This document shows, piece after piece, positions 1-9,699 of a stretch of DNA of 64,000 bases. The DNA is from Streptococcus henryi DSM 19005 (GTDB lineage: Bacteria > Bacillota > Bacilli > Lactobacillales > Streptococcaceae), in contig NZ_AQYA01000032.1 of assembly GCF_000376985.1 (NCBI RefSeq), positions 83,828 to 147,827 on the forward strand, read 5' to 3'. A program made the translations under genes and the position numbers. Within the stretch, counting starts at the first letter, position 1. Every line of letters begins with the position of its first letter. The notes under the pieces are model-generated. The model was not told the DNA's origin. It ran no database searches and worked only from the letters and a program-made list of their open reading frames with translations.

Positions 1-1
1 G

Positions 2-1003
2 TTCATTACCAACGACGTAGATTGATTTGGCAAAATCGTAAGTGCGTTTGCGGTAAAGGGCAGCTGCAAGGTCACGTGTAATGTAAAGCGTAGCGCCATC
101 CGATTTTTTAATCAGAGCTGGATGTTCAATGCCATATTTATCCAATTTGACAACTTGGGCACCTTGAGATTCTTCCAATAGTCCTTTAGCTTCAAGGAGC
201 TCAACAATCTCATCCATCTTGTCATTGTAGAAAGCTTCGCCATTATAAGAATCAAAAGAAACGTTAAGTTCATTGTAAAGACGGTTGAATTCTACGAGGC
301 TTTCGTCACGGAACCATTGCCATAGGCTAGTTGCTTCCTCGTCGCCTGCTTCCAATTTACGGAACCATTCACGTGCTTCTTCATCCAAGCTTGGATCTTC
401 TTCAGCTTCAGCATTGATGCGGACATAGAGTTTCAAGAGTTCAGCGATTGGGTTAGCTTCAACAGCTTCCTTATCGCCCCACTTTTTGTAGGCAACAATC
501 AACATTCCAAACTGTTTACCCCAGTCACCCAAGTGATTGATGCGAACAGGATTGTAACCCAGTTTAGCTACAATGTTTGCCAAGCTGTCTGCGATAACAG
601 TTGAGCGCAAGTGACCGATTGAGAAAGGTTTTGCGATGTTAGGGCTAGACATATCAAAGGCAATGTTGCGGCCTTGTCCAAGGTCTTGGTTGGCATAGTC
701 GCTGCCTGCCTCAAGGACTTGACTAAGAACAGTAGCAGAAATTTTAGCTTTGTCTAAGAAGAAGTTGATGTAAGGACCAACTGCTTCAACTTTTTCAAAG
801 TTGCTGGCATCAATTTTTTCAGCAATATCACTAGCAATCATTTGTGGTGCTTTGCGAAGCACTTTAGCCAATGAAAAGGCAGGGAAGGCAAGGTCTCCCA
901 TATCAGAATTTTTAGGTGTTTCAAGTAAGTTTAAGATAGTATCTTGCTCAAGTTCAGGTACAACCTTGGCAATTTCCTCAGCAATGAGTTTTTTGGTATC
1001 CAT
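2..1003 (-). CDS. argS: Arginyl-tRNA synthetase, N-terminal 334 residues (runs off the window)
   Basis: Charges tRNA-Arg with arginine in the cytoplasm. Translating the minus strand from the ATG at 1003 gives [20 protein letters not shown] and stays open to the window edge. It holds the class I signature region [17 protein letters not shown] (HLRST is the HIGH-like motif) and the downstream [12 protein letters not shown] block typical of ArgRS. About 334 of the usual 560 or so residues are present; the KMSKS-like loop and anticodon-binding domain lie outside the window. A ribosome-binding sequence (GAGGAGA) precedes the start. It is divergent from argR, a common streptococcal arrangement. Identity is seen directly in the sequence; only completeness cannot be judged. 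Confidence 0.96.
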   Translation of the reverse strand, partial: MDTKKLIAEEIAKVVPELEQDTILNLLETPKNSDMGDLAFPAFSLAKVLRKAPQMIASDIAEKIDASNFEKVEAVGPYINFFLDKAKISATVLSQVLEAGSDYANQDLGQGRNIAFDMSSPNIAKPFSIGHLRSTVIADSLANIVAKLGYNPVRINHLGDWGKQFGMLIVAYKKWGDKEAVEANPIAELLKLYVRINAEAEEDPSLDEEAREWFRKLEAGDEEATSLWQWFRDESLVEFNRLYNELNVSFDSYNGEAFYNDKMDEIVELLEAKGLLEESQGAQVVKLDKYGIEHPALIKKSDGATLYITRDLAAALYRKRTYDFAKSIYVVGNE

Positions 1004-1034
1004 GAGTGTCTCCTCGTTATAGTATAGTCATTCT

Positions 1035-1065
1035 ATTTTATCACAAAATAGCAGAGCTGTTGCAA
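1035..1065 (-). promoter_or_regulatory. Possible argS promoter
   Basis: On the minus strand TTGCAA (1065–1060) is followed by TAAAAT (1040–1035) about 30 bp upstream of the argS start. The spacer is 19 bp, longer than ideal. The spacer region also carries a GCAGAGC heptamer (1051–1057) that recurs through the window. Assignment is weak. Confidence 0.35.
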
Positions 1066-1143
1066 TAGAAAACGCTAGCAATTGGATAAAATTATTAATT
1101 TGCGATTTTTCCACTAAAACCCTTGAGAATTAACGATAGAAAG

Positions 1144-1172
1144 GTGAAAAAAAATCACTTTTTTGATATAAT
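1144..1172 (+). promoter_or_regulatory. Probable argR-operon promoter
   Basis: A perfect TATAAT lies at 1167–1172, 33 bp before the argR start. The -35 position (1144–1149, GTGAAA) is poor, so the promoter is supported mainly by the -10. No convincing ARG box was recognised by eye. Confidence 0.5.
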
Positions 1173-1205
1173 TCTAGAGATATTATGCATAAACGGAGAA
1201 AATTA

Positions 1206-1643
1206 ATGAATAAAATAAATCGCCAAAATCTCATTAAGCGTTTGATTCAGTCAGGCCAAATTGGGACTCAGGAAGAAATCAAACATCATTTACACGAAGA
1301 AGGGATTGATGTTACCCAAGCAACCCTTTCACGTGACTTGCGCGAAATCGGCCTTCTCAAGTTGCGAAATGCTGAAGGAAAGCTCTATTATAGTCTTGCT
1401 GAAACAAGTAATAGCAAATTTAGCTCTGCTGTGGTTTCCTATATTTTGAAAGTGGCACGAGCTGGTTTTATGTTGGTCTTGCATACTAATCTAGGTGAAG
1501 CGGATGTTCTTGCCAATGTTATTGACAGTGATGCTATCCCTGAGATTCTAGGAACTATTGCTGGTGCAGATACTCTTTTGGTTATTTGTAAAGACGAAGA
1601 GACAGCTCGTAAATTTGAACAAGAATTATCAGCAGCAATATGA
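1206..1643 (+). CDS. argR: Arginine repressor family regulator (ArgR/AhrC)
   Basis: A 145-residue DNA-binding regulator of arginine metabolism, normally an arginine-responsive hexamer. The N-terminal winged helix contains the [14 protein letters not shown] motif (about residues 41–54), and the C-terminal half carries the oligomerisation/arginine-binding core. An in-frame ATG at 1185 exists, but the GGAGAA at 1195–1200 places the start at 1206. The effector loop reads GTIAGADT where the canonical form is GTIAGDDT, so one acidic ligand position is Ala; this may weaken arginine binding. Streptococci usually carry several ArgR paralogues, so this one may work in a mixed complex. Its stop overlaps the next start by 4 bp (ATGA), so it is cotranscribed with the YlbF-family gene and mutS. 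Confidence 0.93.
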   Translation: MNKINRQNLIKRLIQSGQIGTQEEIKHHLHEEGIDVTQATLSRDLREIGLLKLRNAEGKLYYSLAETSNSKFSSAVVSYILKVARAGFMLVLHTNLGEADVLANVIDSDAIPEILGTIAGADTLLVICKDEETARKFEQELSAAI

Positions 1644-1990
1644 GAACCTACGACCGAGCAGTCGAGCATCTTAAAGAGGCCATTCAAGAACACGAGAGTA
1701 TAATTGCTTTTAAAAAAGCAGAGCAAAAAATGCAGTCATATCCTGAACTTGAGCATTTGGCCCATAAGATGAAGGCTTACCAGCAAGATGCTGTGCTTTT
1801 TAAGAAGATTGATAAAAAACAAGCCCAAAACCTTGCTGATGAAAAAGCAAGTAAACTTGAAGCAGAGCTCACTGGCCTTCCCATTGTTCAAGACTACCGC
1901 GCTAAGATGCAGGATGCCAGTGACTTGATTCAGTATATGACTAAAACTTTGGAAGATAAGATAAACAAGGAGTTAGCCAATGGCAAATGA
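1640..1990 (+). CDS. YlbF/YmcA (RicA-like) family protein
   Basis: A 116-residue, largely alpha-helical cytoplasmic protein of the YlbF/YmcA (old DUF964) family. In Bacillus, members of this family (RicA/RicF with RicT) act with RNase Y to control mRNA processing, competence and biofilm formation; that role is family knowledge, not visible here. The sequence is rich in charged helix-formers ([17 protein letters not shown] at the start, [11 protein letters not shown] at the end). It is coupled to argR by an ATGA overlap, and its last 11 bases overlap mutS. In Bacillus ymcA also lies beside mutS, which supports a YmcA/RicA assignment. Confidence 0.78.
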   Translation: MRTYDRAVEHLKEAIQEHESIIAFKKAEQKMQSYPELEHLAHKMKAYQQDAVLFKKIDKKQAQNLADEKASKLEAELTGLPIVQDYRAKMQDASDLIQYMTKTLEDKINKELANGK

Positions 1991-4535
1991 AAAAATATCT
2001 CCTGGCATGCAACAGTATTTGGATGTAAAAAAAGACTATCCAGATGCTTTTTTGCTTTTCCGCATGGGAGACTTTTACGAACTATTCTATGAAGATGCTG
2101 TTAAGGCTGCCCAGATTTTAGAAATCAGCCTAACTAGCCGAAATAAAAATGCAGAGAACCCAATCCCTATGGCAGGGGTACCCTATCATTCTGCCCAACA
2201 GTATATTGATGTCTTGGTTGAAATGGGACACAAGGTAGCCATTGCTGAGCAGATGGAGGATCCCAAACAGGCTGTAGGTGTTGTCAAGCGTGAAGTGGTT
2301 CAGGTCATCACACCAGGGACAGTCGTTGATTCTACCAAACCAGACAGCGCCAATAATTTCTTAGTGGCTCTCGACTCTGATGGAAAAAACTTTGGCCTAG
2401 CCTATATGGATGTGTCAACAGGTGAATTCTTTGCGACTAGCTTGACAGACTTTGCCACTGTCCGCAGTGAAATTCAAAACCTAAAAGCCCGTGAAGTGGT
2501 TCTAGGTTTTGACCTGTCAGAGGCTGATGAACAGGTTCTAGTTAAGCAAATGAATCTCCTTCTTTCTACTGAGAAAGAGCGTTTTGAAGATGTACACTTG
2601 ATTGACACCAGCTTGACAGACTTAGAAATCTCGGCGGCGGAAAAGCTCCTGCAATATGTCCATAGGACTCAGAAACGTGAGCTCAGCCATTTACAAAAGG
2701 TCCTTCACTATGAAATCAAGGATTACCTGCAGATGTCTTATGCGACCAAGTCTAGTTTGGACTTGCTGGAGAATGCTAGAACCAGCAAGAAGCATGGCAG
2801 TCTTTATTGGCTCTTAGACGAGACTAAGACGGCTATGGGTATGCGTCTTTTGCGTAACTGGATTGACCGTCCTCTGGTTAATGAGGAGCTGATTAAGGAA
2901 CGTCAGGACATTATTCAAGTCTTCTTAGATCACTTCTTTGAGCGCAGTGATTTGTCCGATAGCCTAAAAGGCGTCTATGACATTGAACGTTTAGCCAGCC
3001 GTGTTTCTTTCGGTAAGGCAAATCCTAAAGATTTGTTGCAGTTGGGCAATACGCTGGCGCAGGTTCCCCTGATTAAGGCCATCTTAGAATCCTTTGGCTC
3101 TCCAGAACTTGACAAGCTTGTCAACCAAATTGACACTCTGCCAGAATTAGAAAGTCTCATTCGCTCTGCTATTGACCCAGATGCCCAAGCGGTTATTACA
3201 GAGGGCAATATAATCCGAACAGGTTTTGACCAAACTCTGGATAATTACCGTAAGGTTTTGCGTGAGGGAACGACTTGGATTGCTGATATTGAAGCCAAAG
3301 AAAGGGCTGCTTCTGGCATCACCAATCTTAAGATTGACTACAATAAAAAAGACGGGTATTATTTCCACGTCACTAATTCTAACCTGTCCTTGGTGCCGGA
3401 GCATTTCTTCCGTAAAGCAACTTTGAAAAATTCTGAGCGTTATGGAACTGCTGAATTGGCTAAAATTGAAGGGGAGATGCTGGAAGCGCGTGAACAGTCT
3501 TCAAGTTTGGAGTATGATATTTTCATGCGTATCAGAGCACAAGTTGAACGCTATATCACACGACTTCAAGATTTAGCCAAGGCAATTGCCACAGTGGACG
3601 TTCTCCAAAGCTTAGCTGTTGTGGCTGAAAATAACCACTATGTCCGCCCAAGTTTTAATAAGCAGCATGAGATTAGTATTGAAAATGGGCGCCATGCTGT
3701 TGTCGAAGTGGTTATGGGGGTCCAAGAGTATATTCCAAATTGTATTCACTTTGATCAAAAGACCAGCATTCAATTGATTACTGGTCCTAATATGAGTGGT
3801 AAGTCAACTTATATGCGTCAGCTAGCTTTGACAGTTATCATGGCTCAAATTGGGTCATTCGTTGCGGCAGACAAGGTTGATCTTCCAGTTTTTGACGCCA
3901 TTTTCACTAGAATCGGGGCGGCAGATGACTTGATTTCGGGCCAATCAACCTTCATGGTTGAAATGATGGAAGCTAATCAAGCCATCAAGCGCGCCAGCCA
4001 AAACTCTCTCATCCTTTTTGACGAATTGGGACGTGGGACTGCCACTTATGATGGTATGGCTCTCGCTCAATCAATTATTGAGTATATACATAACCATATC
4101 AAGGCTAAGACCATGTTTGCCACCCATTACCATGAGTTGACTGACCTGTCAAACCAATTGACAGAACTTGTCAATGTCCATGTGGCAACCTTGGAAAAAG
4201 ATGGCGAGGTCACCTTCCTCCATAAAATTGCACAAGGACCGGCTGACAAATCATATGGTATCCATGTGGCCAAGATTGCAGGCTTGCCAAAAGCACTGCT
4301 TGAACGGGCAGATAAGATTTTAACTTCCTTGGAATCAAATGCTGTTCAACTCTCTACTTCTGAGCTTTCTGAACCATTAGACACAACAGTGGAAATAGCA
4401 GAGCCTCAGCAATTGTCCCTCTTTGAAGATGACAAGTCTCAGACAATTGTTCAAGCTCTTAAGGCCATCGATCTCATGAATTTGACTCCGATGGAAGCCA
4501 TGAACACCATCTATGAACTCAAAAAGATGCTGTAA
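1980..4535 (+). CDS. mutS: DNA mismatch repair protein MutS (HexA)
   Basis: Recognises base mismatches and small loops and starts post-replicative repair with MutL. It has 851 residues, the normal full length. The N-terminal mismatch-binding domain has the [13 protein letters not shown] motif (the Phe-x-Glu that stacks on the mismatch) near residues 28–40. The ABC-type ATPase has Walker [11 protein letters not shown] at residues 601–610 and Walker B/signature [14 protein letters not shown] from about 679. The start ATG is preceded by AAGGAG (1967–1972), which lies inside the upstream gene, so translation is coupled. In streptococci this is HexA. A rho-independent terminator follows at 4585–4625, so mutL has its own transcription start or depends on read-through. 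Confidence 0.98.
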   Translation: MANEKISPGMQQYLDVKKDYPDAFLLFRMGDFYELFYEDAVKAAQILEISLTSRNKNAENPIPMAGVPYHSAQQYIDVLVEMGHKVAIAEQMEDPKQAVGVVKREVVQVITPGTVVDSTKPDSANNFLVALDSDGKNFGLAYMDVSTGEFFATSLTDFATVRSEIQNLKAREVVLGFDLSEADEQVLVKQMNLLLSTEKERFEDVHLIDTSLTDLEISAAEKLLQYVHRTQKRELSHLQKVLHYEIKDYLQMSYATKSSLDLLENARTSKKHGSLYWLLDETKTAMGMRLLRNWIDRPLVNEELIKERQDIIQVFLDHFFERSDLSDSLKGVYDIERLASRVSFGKANPKDLLQLGNTLAQVPLIKAILESFGSPELDKLVNQIDTLPELESLIRSAIDPDAQAVITEGNIIRTGFDQTLDNYRKVLREGTTWIADIEAKERAASGITNLKIDYNKKDGYYFHVTNSNLSLVPEHFFRKATLKNSERYGTAELAKIEGEMLEAREQSSSLEYDIFMRIRAQVERYITRLQDLAKAIATVDVLQSLAVVAENNHYVRPSFNKQHEISIENGRHAVVEVVMGVQEYIPNCIHFDQKTSIQLITGPNMSGKSTYMRQLALTVIMAQIGSFVAADKVDLPVFDAIFTRIGAADDLISGQSTFMVEMMEANQAIKRASQNSLILFDELGRGTATYDGMALAQSIIEYIHNHIKAKTMFATHYHELTDLSNQLTELVNVHVATLEKDGEVTFLHKIAQGPADKSYGIHVAKIAGLPKALLERADKILTSLESNAVQLSTSELSEPLDTTVEIAEPQQLSLFEDDKSQTIVQALKAIDLMNLTPMEAMNTIYELKKML

Positions 4536-4584
4536 AGTATTATTGTCTGTTGTGTAAATGAAGTTTACATTATATTGACAACTT

Positions 4585-4625
4585 AAAAAGAAGGGGAGTT
4601 TGACAAGAGAACTGCCCTTCTTTTT
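4585..4625 (+). terminator. Rho-independent terminator after mutS
   Basis: AAAAAGAAGGG (4585–4595) pairs with CCCTTCTTTTT (4615–4625) around a loop containing an inner AGTT/AACT stem, ending in a T run. Confidence 0.85.
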
Positions 4626-4646
4626 ATGCTATAATGGTAAGAAGTA

Positions 4647-4744
4647 TTACTCTAGGAAAATCAAAAAGATAATATCTAGTTTTGGTGCTAACTTCGTCAG
4701 CTGTATTTTTCCAGTACAGTCTGATTTTGATTGTCATTGAGTAT
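4647..4744. repeat. Dispersed intergenic repeat with ATCAAAA ends (copy A)
   Basis: The ends are imperfect inverted repeats: TACTCTAGGAAAATCAAA on the left, and on the right the complement of TACTCAATGACAATCAAA. Related sequences occur at 20046–20143 and 32190–32261. Inside is a small hairpin (GCTAACTTCGTCAGC). The copy ends 17 bp before mutL. It resembles short palindromic intergenic elements of streptococci; no family name is claimed. Confidence 0.6.
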
Positions 4745-4760
4745 AAAGCGAGGATACATT

Positions 4761-6710
4761 ATGTCAAAAATTATTGAGCTTCCAGAAATTCTTGCCAATC
4801 AGATTGCTGCTGGTGAGGTGATTGAAAGACCTGCCAGTGTTGTCAAAGAGCTGGTAGAGAACTCTATTGATGCTGGAAGTAGACAGATAACCATTGAAAT
4901 TGAGGAATCTGGTTTAAAACTCATTCAAATTACGGATAATGGAGAGGGGATTGCTCAGGATGACGTTGCACTAAGTCTCCGTCGTCATGCCACAAGTAAG
5001 ATTAAAAATCAATCAGATCTCTTCCGCATACGAACACTTGGTTTTCGAGGTGAAGCCATCCCCTCTATCGCCTCAATCAGTAAATTCACTGTTAAAACAG
5101 CAGTTGCTGGTGAAGCCCACGGAACCCTCCTTGTGGCCAATGGAGGGGAAATCGAAAAAGTAGAACCCGTCTCAACACCTGTTGGCACCAAGATAAAGGT
5201 CGAAAATCTCTTCTTTAACACCCCAGCCCGTCTTAAATACATGAAGAGTATTCAGTCAGAGCTGGCTCATATTGTTGATGTGGTTAACCGTCTTAGTCTG
5301 GCTCATCCTGAGGTAGCTTTCACCCTTATTAATGATGGCCGAGAAATGACAAAGACCTCTGGAACAGGAGATTTGCGTCAGGCCATTGCTGGTATTTATG
5401 GTCTCAATACGGCTAAAAAGATGGTAGAGATTTCTAACAGTGACTTGGACTTTGAAGTATCTGGCTATGTCAGTCTTCCTGAACTGACCAGAGCCAACAG
5501 AAACTATATTACCATCCTTATTAATGGCCGCTATATCAAAAATTTCCTACTCAATCGTGCTATCCTAGACGGCTATGGCTCTAAACTTATGGTGGGACGT
5601 TTTCCAATTGCAGTCATTGACATTCAGATTGACCCTTACTTGGCCGATGTCAATGTTCACCCAACTAAGCAAGAGGTTCGTATTTCAAAAGAGAAGGAAC
5701 TGATGCAGCTGATTAGCTCTGCCATTTCCCAAAGCCTAAAGGAACAAGATCTGATTCCGGATGCTTTGGAAAATTTGGCCAAGTCAAGCACTCGTGGTCA
5801 GTCTAAGCCTGAGCAGACGACCTTACCGCTCAAGCAGACCAATCTCTACTATGACAAGGAGCGAAATGACTTCTTCATGAAGTCAGATCTTGTTGAGGAG
5901 AAGCCAGCAGTATTAATTGAGCAAGTTGACAACCCTGTAAAGCAAGTTGACCAAGATAAAAGCTCTACGTCTGTTAAACTTGCCCAACGTTCTGAGTCTG
6001 TTGAAGACCATGATGAGCATGAGAGTTTAGACTTTAAGAATAAGACTAAAATCAATAAGTTGATTGATCATCTGGAAAATGAAGAGCGCTCAACTTTCCC
6101 AGAGTTGGATTATTTTGGTCAGATGCACGGAACCTACCTTTTTGCTCAAGGCAATGGAGGTCTCTATATCATTGACCAACACGCAGCCCAAGAACGCGTT
6201 AAGTATGAGTATTACCGTGAAAAAATCGGTGACGTTGACAGCTCTCTACAGCAGCTTTTGGTTCCATACCTGTTTGAGTTTTCAGCTTCTGATTTCCTCA
6301 ATTTACAGGAAAAAATGCCCTTGCTTAATCAGGTTGGTATCAACCTTGAAGCCTATGGTGACAATACCTTTATTCTGCGTGAGCATCCGATCTGGATGAA
6401 GGAGAGCGAAATTGAGTCGGGCGTCTATGAGATGTGCGATATGCTCCTCCTAACCAACGAAGTTTCTATCAAGAAATACCGTGCAGAGTTGGCTATCATG
6501 ATGTCTTGTAAACGTTCCATCAAGGCCAATCATGTTTTGGATGATTATTCGGCACGAGACCTCTTGGTTCAATTAGCCCAATGTAAGAATCCCTATAACT
6601 GTCCTCATGGCCGTCCAGTCCTTGTCAACTTTAGCAAGGCTGACATGGAAAAAATGTTCCGCCGTATTCAGGAAAACCACACTAGCTTGAGAGAGTTAGG
6701 CAAGTACTAA
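4761..6710 (+). CDS. mutL: DNA mismatch repair protein MutL (HexB)
   Basis: The MutS partner that couples mismatch recognition to strand processing; 649 residues. The start [20 protein letters not shown] is chosen because it begins exactly at the conserved N-terminus; an upstream in-frame ATG at 4731 would add ten unrelated residues and lacks a good ribosome site. GHKL ATPase motifs are visible ([21 protein letters not shown]). The C-terminal part has DQHAAQE…E (D472, H474, E478, E483), the metal-binding endonuclease motif DQHA(X)2E(X)4E, together with CPHGRP near the end. This predicts a nicking-competent MutL, as in bacteria lacking MutH. The linker at about residues 350–440 is acidic and variable. 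Confidence 0.97.
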   Translation: MSKIIELPEILANQIAAGEVIERPASVVKELVENSIDAGSRQITIEIEESGLKLIQITDNGEGIAQDDVALSLRRHATSKIKNQSDLFRIRTLGFRGEAIPSIASISKFTVKTAVAGEAHGTLLVANGGEIEKVEPVSTPVGTKIKVENLFFNTPARLKYMKSIQSELAHIVDVVNRLSLAHPEVAFTLINDGREMTKTSGTGDLRQAIAGIYGLNTAKKMVEISNSDLDFEVSGYVSLPELTRANRNYITILINGRYIKNFLLNRAILDGYGSKLMVGRFPIAVIDIQIDPYLADVNVHPTKQEVRISKEKELMQLISSAISQSLKEQDLIPDALENLAKSSTRGQSKPEQTTLPLKQTNLYYDKERNDFFMKSDLVEEKPAVLIEQVDNPVKQVDQDKSSTSVKLAQRSESVEDHDEHESLDFKNKTKINKLIDHLENEERSTFPELDYFGQMHGTYLFAQGNGGLYIIDQHAAQERVKYEYYREKIGDVDSSLQQLLVPYLFEFSASDFLNLQEKMPLLNQVGINLEAYGDNTFILREHPIWMKESEIESGVYEMCDMLLLTNEVSIKKYRAELAIMMSCKRSIKANHVLDDYSARDLLVQLAQCKNPYNCPHGRPVLVNFSKADMEKMFRRIQENHTSLRELGKY

Positions 6711-6750
6711 CTTACTAAAAAAACTCAGCATAGAAAAAGAAAGTAATATC

Positions 6751-7341
6751 ATGTTCGATTATATCAAAGGAAAACTAACAAAAATTACAGCTAAATACAT
6801 CGTTGTTGAAGCTGGTGGATTGGGCTACATTATCAATGTGGCAAATCCATATAGCTTTACAGACCTTGTCAACCAAGACGTGCAAATTTACCTCCATCAA
6901 GTGGTCCGTGAAGATGCTCAACTTCTCTTTGGTTTCCACACAGAGGATGAAAAAGCTGTTTTTCTCAACCTCATCTCTGTCTCAGGCATCGGCCCTACAA
7001 CAGCGCTAGCCATTGTCGCCGTGGATGACAACGAGGGCCTTGTCAACGCCATTGACAACAGTGACATCAAGTACCTCATGAAATTCCCTAAAATCGGCAA
7101 GAAAACTGCCCAGCAAATGGTGCTGGATCTAGCAGGCAAGTTTGTTGACCTTCCTGCGGAAAATGGCAAAGCTCCGAAACAAGCAGCAGCAGGCAATGCC
7201 CAACTCGACGAAGCCATGGAAGCCCTCCTAGCCCTTGGCTACAAGGCAACAGAACTCAAGAAAATCAAAGCCTTCTTTGAAGGAACCAACGAAAGCGCAG
7301 AACAATACATCAAATCAGCTCTCAAAATGCTGATGAAATAG
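6751..7341 (+). CDS. ruvA: Holliday junction DNA helicase subunit RuvA
   Basis: A 196-residue junction-binding subunit that loads the RuvB motor on four-way DNA junctions. The N-terminal OB fold starts [12 protein letters not shown]. Two helix-hairpin-helix segments follow ([15 protein letters not shown] and [19 protein letters not shown], about residues 70–130), then a variable linker and the C-terminal three-helix domain that contacts RuvB ([15 protein letters not shown]). It lies 40 bp after mutL and 13 bp before tag, so the three repair genes probably form one transcript. Confidence 0.97.
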   Translation: MFDYIKGKLTKITAKYIVVEAGGLGYIINVANPYSFTDLVNQDVQIYLHQVVREDAQLLFGFHTEDEKAVFLNLISVSGIGPTTALAIVAVDDNEGLVNAIDNSDIKYLMKFPKIGKKTAQQMVLDLAGKFVDLPAENGKAPKQAAAGNAQLDEAMEALLALGYKATELKKIKAFFEGTNESAEQYIKSALKMLMK

Positions 7342-7354
7342 CAGGAGGAGTCAC

Positions 7355-7918
7355 ATGAAGCGTTGCTCTTGGGTCAAGATGACCAATCCCCTATATATTG
7401 CCTACCATGATCAAGAGTGGGGGCGGCCTCTCCATGATGAACATGCTCTCTTTGAATTGCTTTGCATGGAAACCTATCAAGCGGGCTTATCTTGGGAGAC
7501 TATTCTAAATAAGCGAGATGCTTTCCGTCAAGCCTTTCATGGCTATGATTTGAACACAGTCGCTCAGATGACAGACGCTGAACTGGAAGAAATCTTACAG
7601 AACCCAGATGTTATCCGCAATCGCCTCAAAATCTTTGCCACGAGAGCCAATGCGCAAGCCTTTCTCAAAATCCAAGAAACTTATGGAAGCTTTGACAGCT
7701 ACATCTGGTCTTATGTAGACAATCAAGCTATTGTCAACTCAGTTGCCGACTACCGTACTGCGCCAGCCAAAACAGATCTGTCTGAACAAATATCCAAAGA
7801 CATGAAAAAACAGGGCTTCAAATTTGTTGGACCTGTCTGTGTCTATTCTTTCCTGCAAGCAGCAGGCTTGGTCAATGACCATGAGGATGAGTGTGAATTG
7901 AAAGATTTAGCCGAATGA
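7355..7918 (+). CDS. tag: DNA-3-methyladenine glycosylase I
   Basis: Excises 3-methyladenine from alkylated DNA. The 187-residue protein starts MKRCSWVKMTNPLYIAYHDQEWG, matching Tag. The zinc-snap ligands known from E. coli Tag are present as Cys4, His18 and a C-terminal His and Cys in NDHEDEC. The LFELLCMETYQAGLSW block lines the active site. The ribosome site AGGAGGAG lies 8 bp upstream. The stop codon lies inside the left end of a MITE-like repeat (about 7910–8033), so the last codons may come from the repeat. Confidence 0.95.
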   Translation: MKRCSWVKMTNPLYIAYHDQEWGRPLHDEHALFELLCMETYQAGLSWETILNKRDAFRQAFHGYDLNTVAQMTDAELEEILQNPDVIRNRLKIFATRANAQAFLKIQETYGSFDSYIWSYVDNQAIVNSVADYRTAPAKTDLSEQISKDMKKQGFKFVGPVCVYSFLQAAGLVNDHEDECELKDLAE

Positions 7919-8033
7919 AGAGCTTTCAGATAAGGGAGAGACTCTTGGAGCTTTGAATTTAAAGAAACTTCTTTCTCTCAACCGAGAGTAGGGCAAGCTG
8001 ATAGTGACGATTTTTCAAAGCCCTTCAAATGAC
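7910..8033. repeat. MITE-like element, copy 1
   Basis: Shares a long core with the element at 29769–29915 (reverse orientation there), for example AGTAGGG[C/T]AA[G/A]CTGATAGTGACGAT, and with 47104–47204. The right end (8016–8033, CAAAGCCCTTCAAATGAC) matches the other copies; the left end (TGAAGAGCTTTCAG) overlaps the tag stop codon. No open reading frame is present. See findings. Confidence 0.7.
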
Positions 8034-8097
8034 TATACTAGCGCAAGCCATTGAGCGGTCCCAGACCGCGTCCAAATTCCTTTAGGAGACAAGATTT

Positions 8098-8496
8098 ATG
8101 AAAACCTACGGCCCTTATATACTCGCAGTGCTTTATTTAGCAGTGTTTTTCCTTCCCTTTGCATCTAGCATGGATGCCCTCAGCTATTCCCAAGTGACAG
8201 TAACTGGCTTTGACTTTGTTGCCAGCCACCTTCAGGGCTTCGGACTGCTCCTCACCTTACTAGTAGGATATGTCCTAGCCAAGCCTAGTCATGGAACCTT
8301 GGCGATTGTTTTATTGACCCTAGTTGGCGTCATTCTGCTCTATCTTTATGGATCGCCCTTTTACGTATCAAACCTGGGTTCAACCAGCTATGGCACCTAC
8401 CTTAACAGCCTCTTAAGAGCCGGACTACAGTTTGGCTATTATATCTCAGCTCTCCTTGCATTTTTGGGCTATGCCCTCCTCTGGAAAGAACGCTGA
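8098..8496 (+). CDS. Four-helix integral membrane protein (paralogue of 13587–14000)
   Basis: 132 residues with about four hydrophobic segments (near 5–25, 42–62, 66–86 and 107–128) and a Lys/Arg C-terminal end, predicted in the cytoplasmic membrane. No family with known function is recognised. It clearly resembles the protein at 13587: both begin MK.YG followed by LYL, share TGFDF/SGFEF near residue 37, GVILLYLYGSPF/GVIFLHLNLSPF in the third helix, and LGYAL near the end. The two copies bracket the Rgg/bacteriocin-like island, hinting at a duplication at its borders or an immunity-type role; both ideas are inference. The ribosome site TAGGAGA lies 10 bp upstream and a terminator follows. Confidence 0.85.
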   Translation: MKTYGPYILAVLYLAVFFLPFASSMDALSYSQVTVTGFDFVASHLQGFGLLLTLLVGYVLAKPSHGTLAIVLLTLVGVILLYLYGSPFYVSNLGSTSYGTYLNSLLRAGLQFGYYISALLAFLGYALLWKER

Positions 8497-8507
8497 TACA
8501 CATTTTC

Positions 8508-8532
8508 CACTGACCTTGATTCAGTGATTTTT
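8508..8532 (+). terminator. Terminator after the 8098 membrane protein
   Basis: CACTGA (8508–8513) and TCAGTG (8521–8526) form a stem with a 7-base loop, followed by ATTTTT. Confidence 0.7.
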
Positions 8533-8600
8533 CTTTGGGAAAATAGCAGAGCACCCCTTGCAAGAGTGTGCTGCGAATAACAAAAATTTCCGCTGAGTTC

Positions 8601-9449
8601 TCAACGAAAATTTTTAATTTCTTCTTCCATAGTCTCTAAGAGAGCAGTTTCCTCTGTTAGACTTAAAAGTTCTAGTACCTTCTTAATCAACTCATCATCT
8701 TTACGACAGATGCCAAGACGAACTTGTGATAGGGCAAGACTGTCATAACGTTTGAGATTTTTAGCTAACTCTAGTGTTAATTTTGTTATCTTTTCACACT
8801 CTTTTTCAAGGTTATTATGAAGATAAATAGTTGCAAGATTAGTAAGGATGACCAATTCAATTGGTTTTGTAGTAGTATAGTCCTTATATTTTTTTAGGCT
8901 ATTAAGTAGTCTGTCAGTAACGATTGGTAGGGATTCAATTGGAAAGTGAAAGAGAATTGCATTTAGAAGTTGTAAGTCGGAAAAATACCAATTGTCTTCT
9001 TTTTCAAGATAGGTCCAAATAGTCTTTACTGTTTCACGAAACTCCTTGTCCTTGCTTTGAGGACCGTTTTTTCTCATTTCAAGAAAAATCGTCAAACGTT
9101 CATTGATATGCTGAATAGGAAGGTCGTGGTGAATAGCTAGATAATCTTGACATAGCTTCTTAATTGCCTCAAGCTCCTTTGTTTCAGTGAGTATAACTTT
9201 ATTCTTAACAGTATTTATAATTTCTTGTCGCTTACTTGGCTTGTAGTAATGACAGATATAATGGAATTCTTCTAAAGTCATATCAATTTGATTAAGCAAG
9301 AAAATCATGTTTTCAAATGAAGGGATACGTTGATTTGCTTCAATCTTGGCTAATGACGTTCGTGAGATTACTCCTCCACAAACTTCTTGCTGAGTGAGCC
9401 CTTTAGATTCCCTGATTTTTTTATAAACATCTCCAAAATCCCAACGCAT
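8601..9449 (-). CDS. Rgg-family (RRNPP) transcriptional regulator
   Basis: 282-residue cytoplasmic quorum-sensing regulator. An N-terminal XRE helix-turn-helix (IRESKGLTQQEVCGGVISRTSLAKIEANQRIPSF, residues about 13–45) precedes a helical repeat domain that in Rgg proteins binds an imported short peptide. Length and layout match Rgg (about 280–290 residues). It starts at 9449 with GAGGAGG just upstream. It is divergent from a 24-residue hydrophobic ORF at 9551 whose C-terminus has a Trp-x-Trp motif, the classical Rgg/pheromone arrangement. By analogy with streptococcal Rgg/SHP and the pneumococcal RtgR/RtgS pair, it probably activates the pheromone gene and the operon behind it when peptide is imported by Ami/Opp. 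Family assignment is firm; target and peptide are inference. Confidence 0.88.
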   Translation of the reverse strand: MRWDFGDVYKKIRESKGLTQQEVCGGVISRTSLAKIEANQRIPSFENMIFLLNQIDMTLEEFHYICHYYKPSKRQEIINTVKNKVILTETKELEAIKKLCQDYLAIHHDLPIQHINERLTIFLEMRKNGPQSKDKEFRETVKTIWTYLEKEDNWYFSDLQLLNAILFHFPIESLPIVTDRLLNSLKKYKDYTTTKPIELVILTNLATIYLHNNLEKECEKITKLTLELAKNLKRYDSLALSQVRLGICRKDDELIKKVLELLSLTEETALLETMEEEIKNFR

Positions 9450-9459
9450 AATATTTCCT

Positions 9460-9535
9460 CCTCAAACAATGTGACAAAAGGTTACAAAGTCCTAAAAAAA
9501 CTAAAAAGTTTGTTACCATTATAGCATAGAAATAA
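9460..9535. promoter_or_regulatory. Divergent promoter region between rgg and the pheromone-like ORF
   Basis: The 101-bp gap contains an imperfect inverted repeat TGTGACAAAAGGTTACA (about 9469–9485), a second GTTACC (about 9512) and AACTAAAAAGTT in between, then a TATAGC -10-like hexamer near 9521. Rgg operators commonly overlap the -35 in such gaps, so these are candidate binding sites; no experimentally defined operator was recognised. Confidence 0.4.
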
Positions 9536-9550
9536 AAAAGGAGGAAAAAA

Positions 9551-9625
9551 ATGAAAAAGAGATTATTCTATCCTACTGTTTCTGCATTAGCGATGGGGTT
9601 CTTATATATTTGGTTGTGGTTTTAG
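9551..9625 (+). CDS. Short hydrophobic pheromone precursor with Trp-x-Trp C-terminus (SHP/RtgS-like)
   Basis: A 24-residue ORF: it begins MKKRLFYP, has a hydrophobic middle and ends GFLYIWLWF. A strong ribosome site (AAGGAGG) lies 7–8 bp upstream. It has the size, basic N-terminus and hydrophobic C-terminus of Rgg-associated short hydrophobic peptides, which are exported (PptAB), trimmed and re-imported. The W-L-W near the C-terminus recalls the Trp-x-Trp motif of the pneumococcal RtgS pheromone and differs from the Asp/Glu-Ile-Ile-Ile-Gly-Gly endings of classical SHPs. It lies directly before the two bacteriocin-like peptide genes and divergent from rgg. Whether it is translated and processed is inference; the ORF, ribosome site and position are seen. 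Confidence 0.75.
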   Translation: MKKRLFYPTVSALAMGFLYIWLWF

Positions 9626-9699
9626 ATCAATCAAAAAAGTAAAGGAAAGAATGCTAATCTAATGTATAGCTTATATTTAAGTAGAAAGAGGTATTGATT

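Noticed and set aside
4731..4760. Upstream start for mutL adding ten residues
   Set aside because: MutL proteins begin MSKIIELP or similar, matching the ATG at 4761; the upstream ATG lies in the palindromic repeat and lacks a suitable ribosome site.
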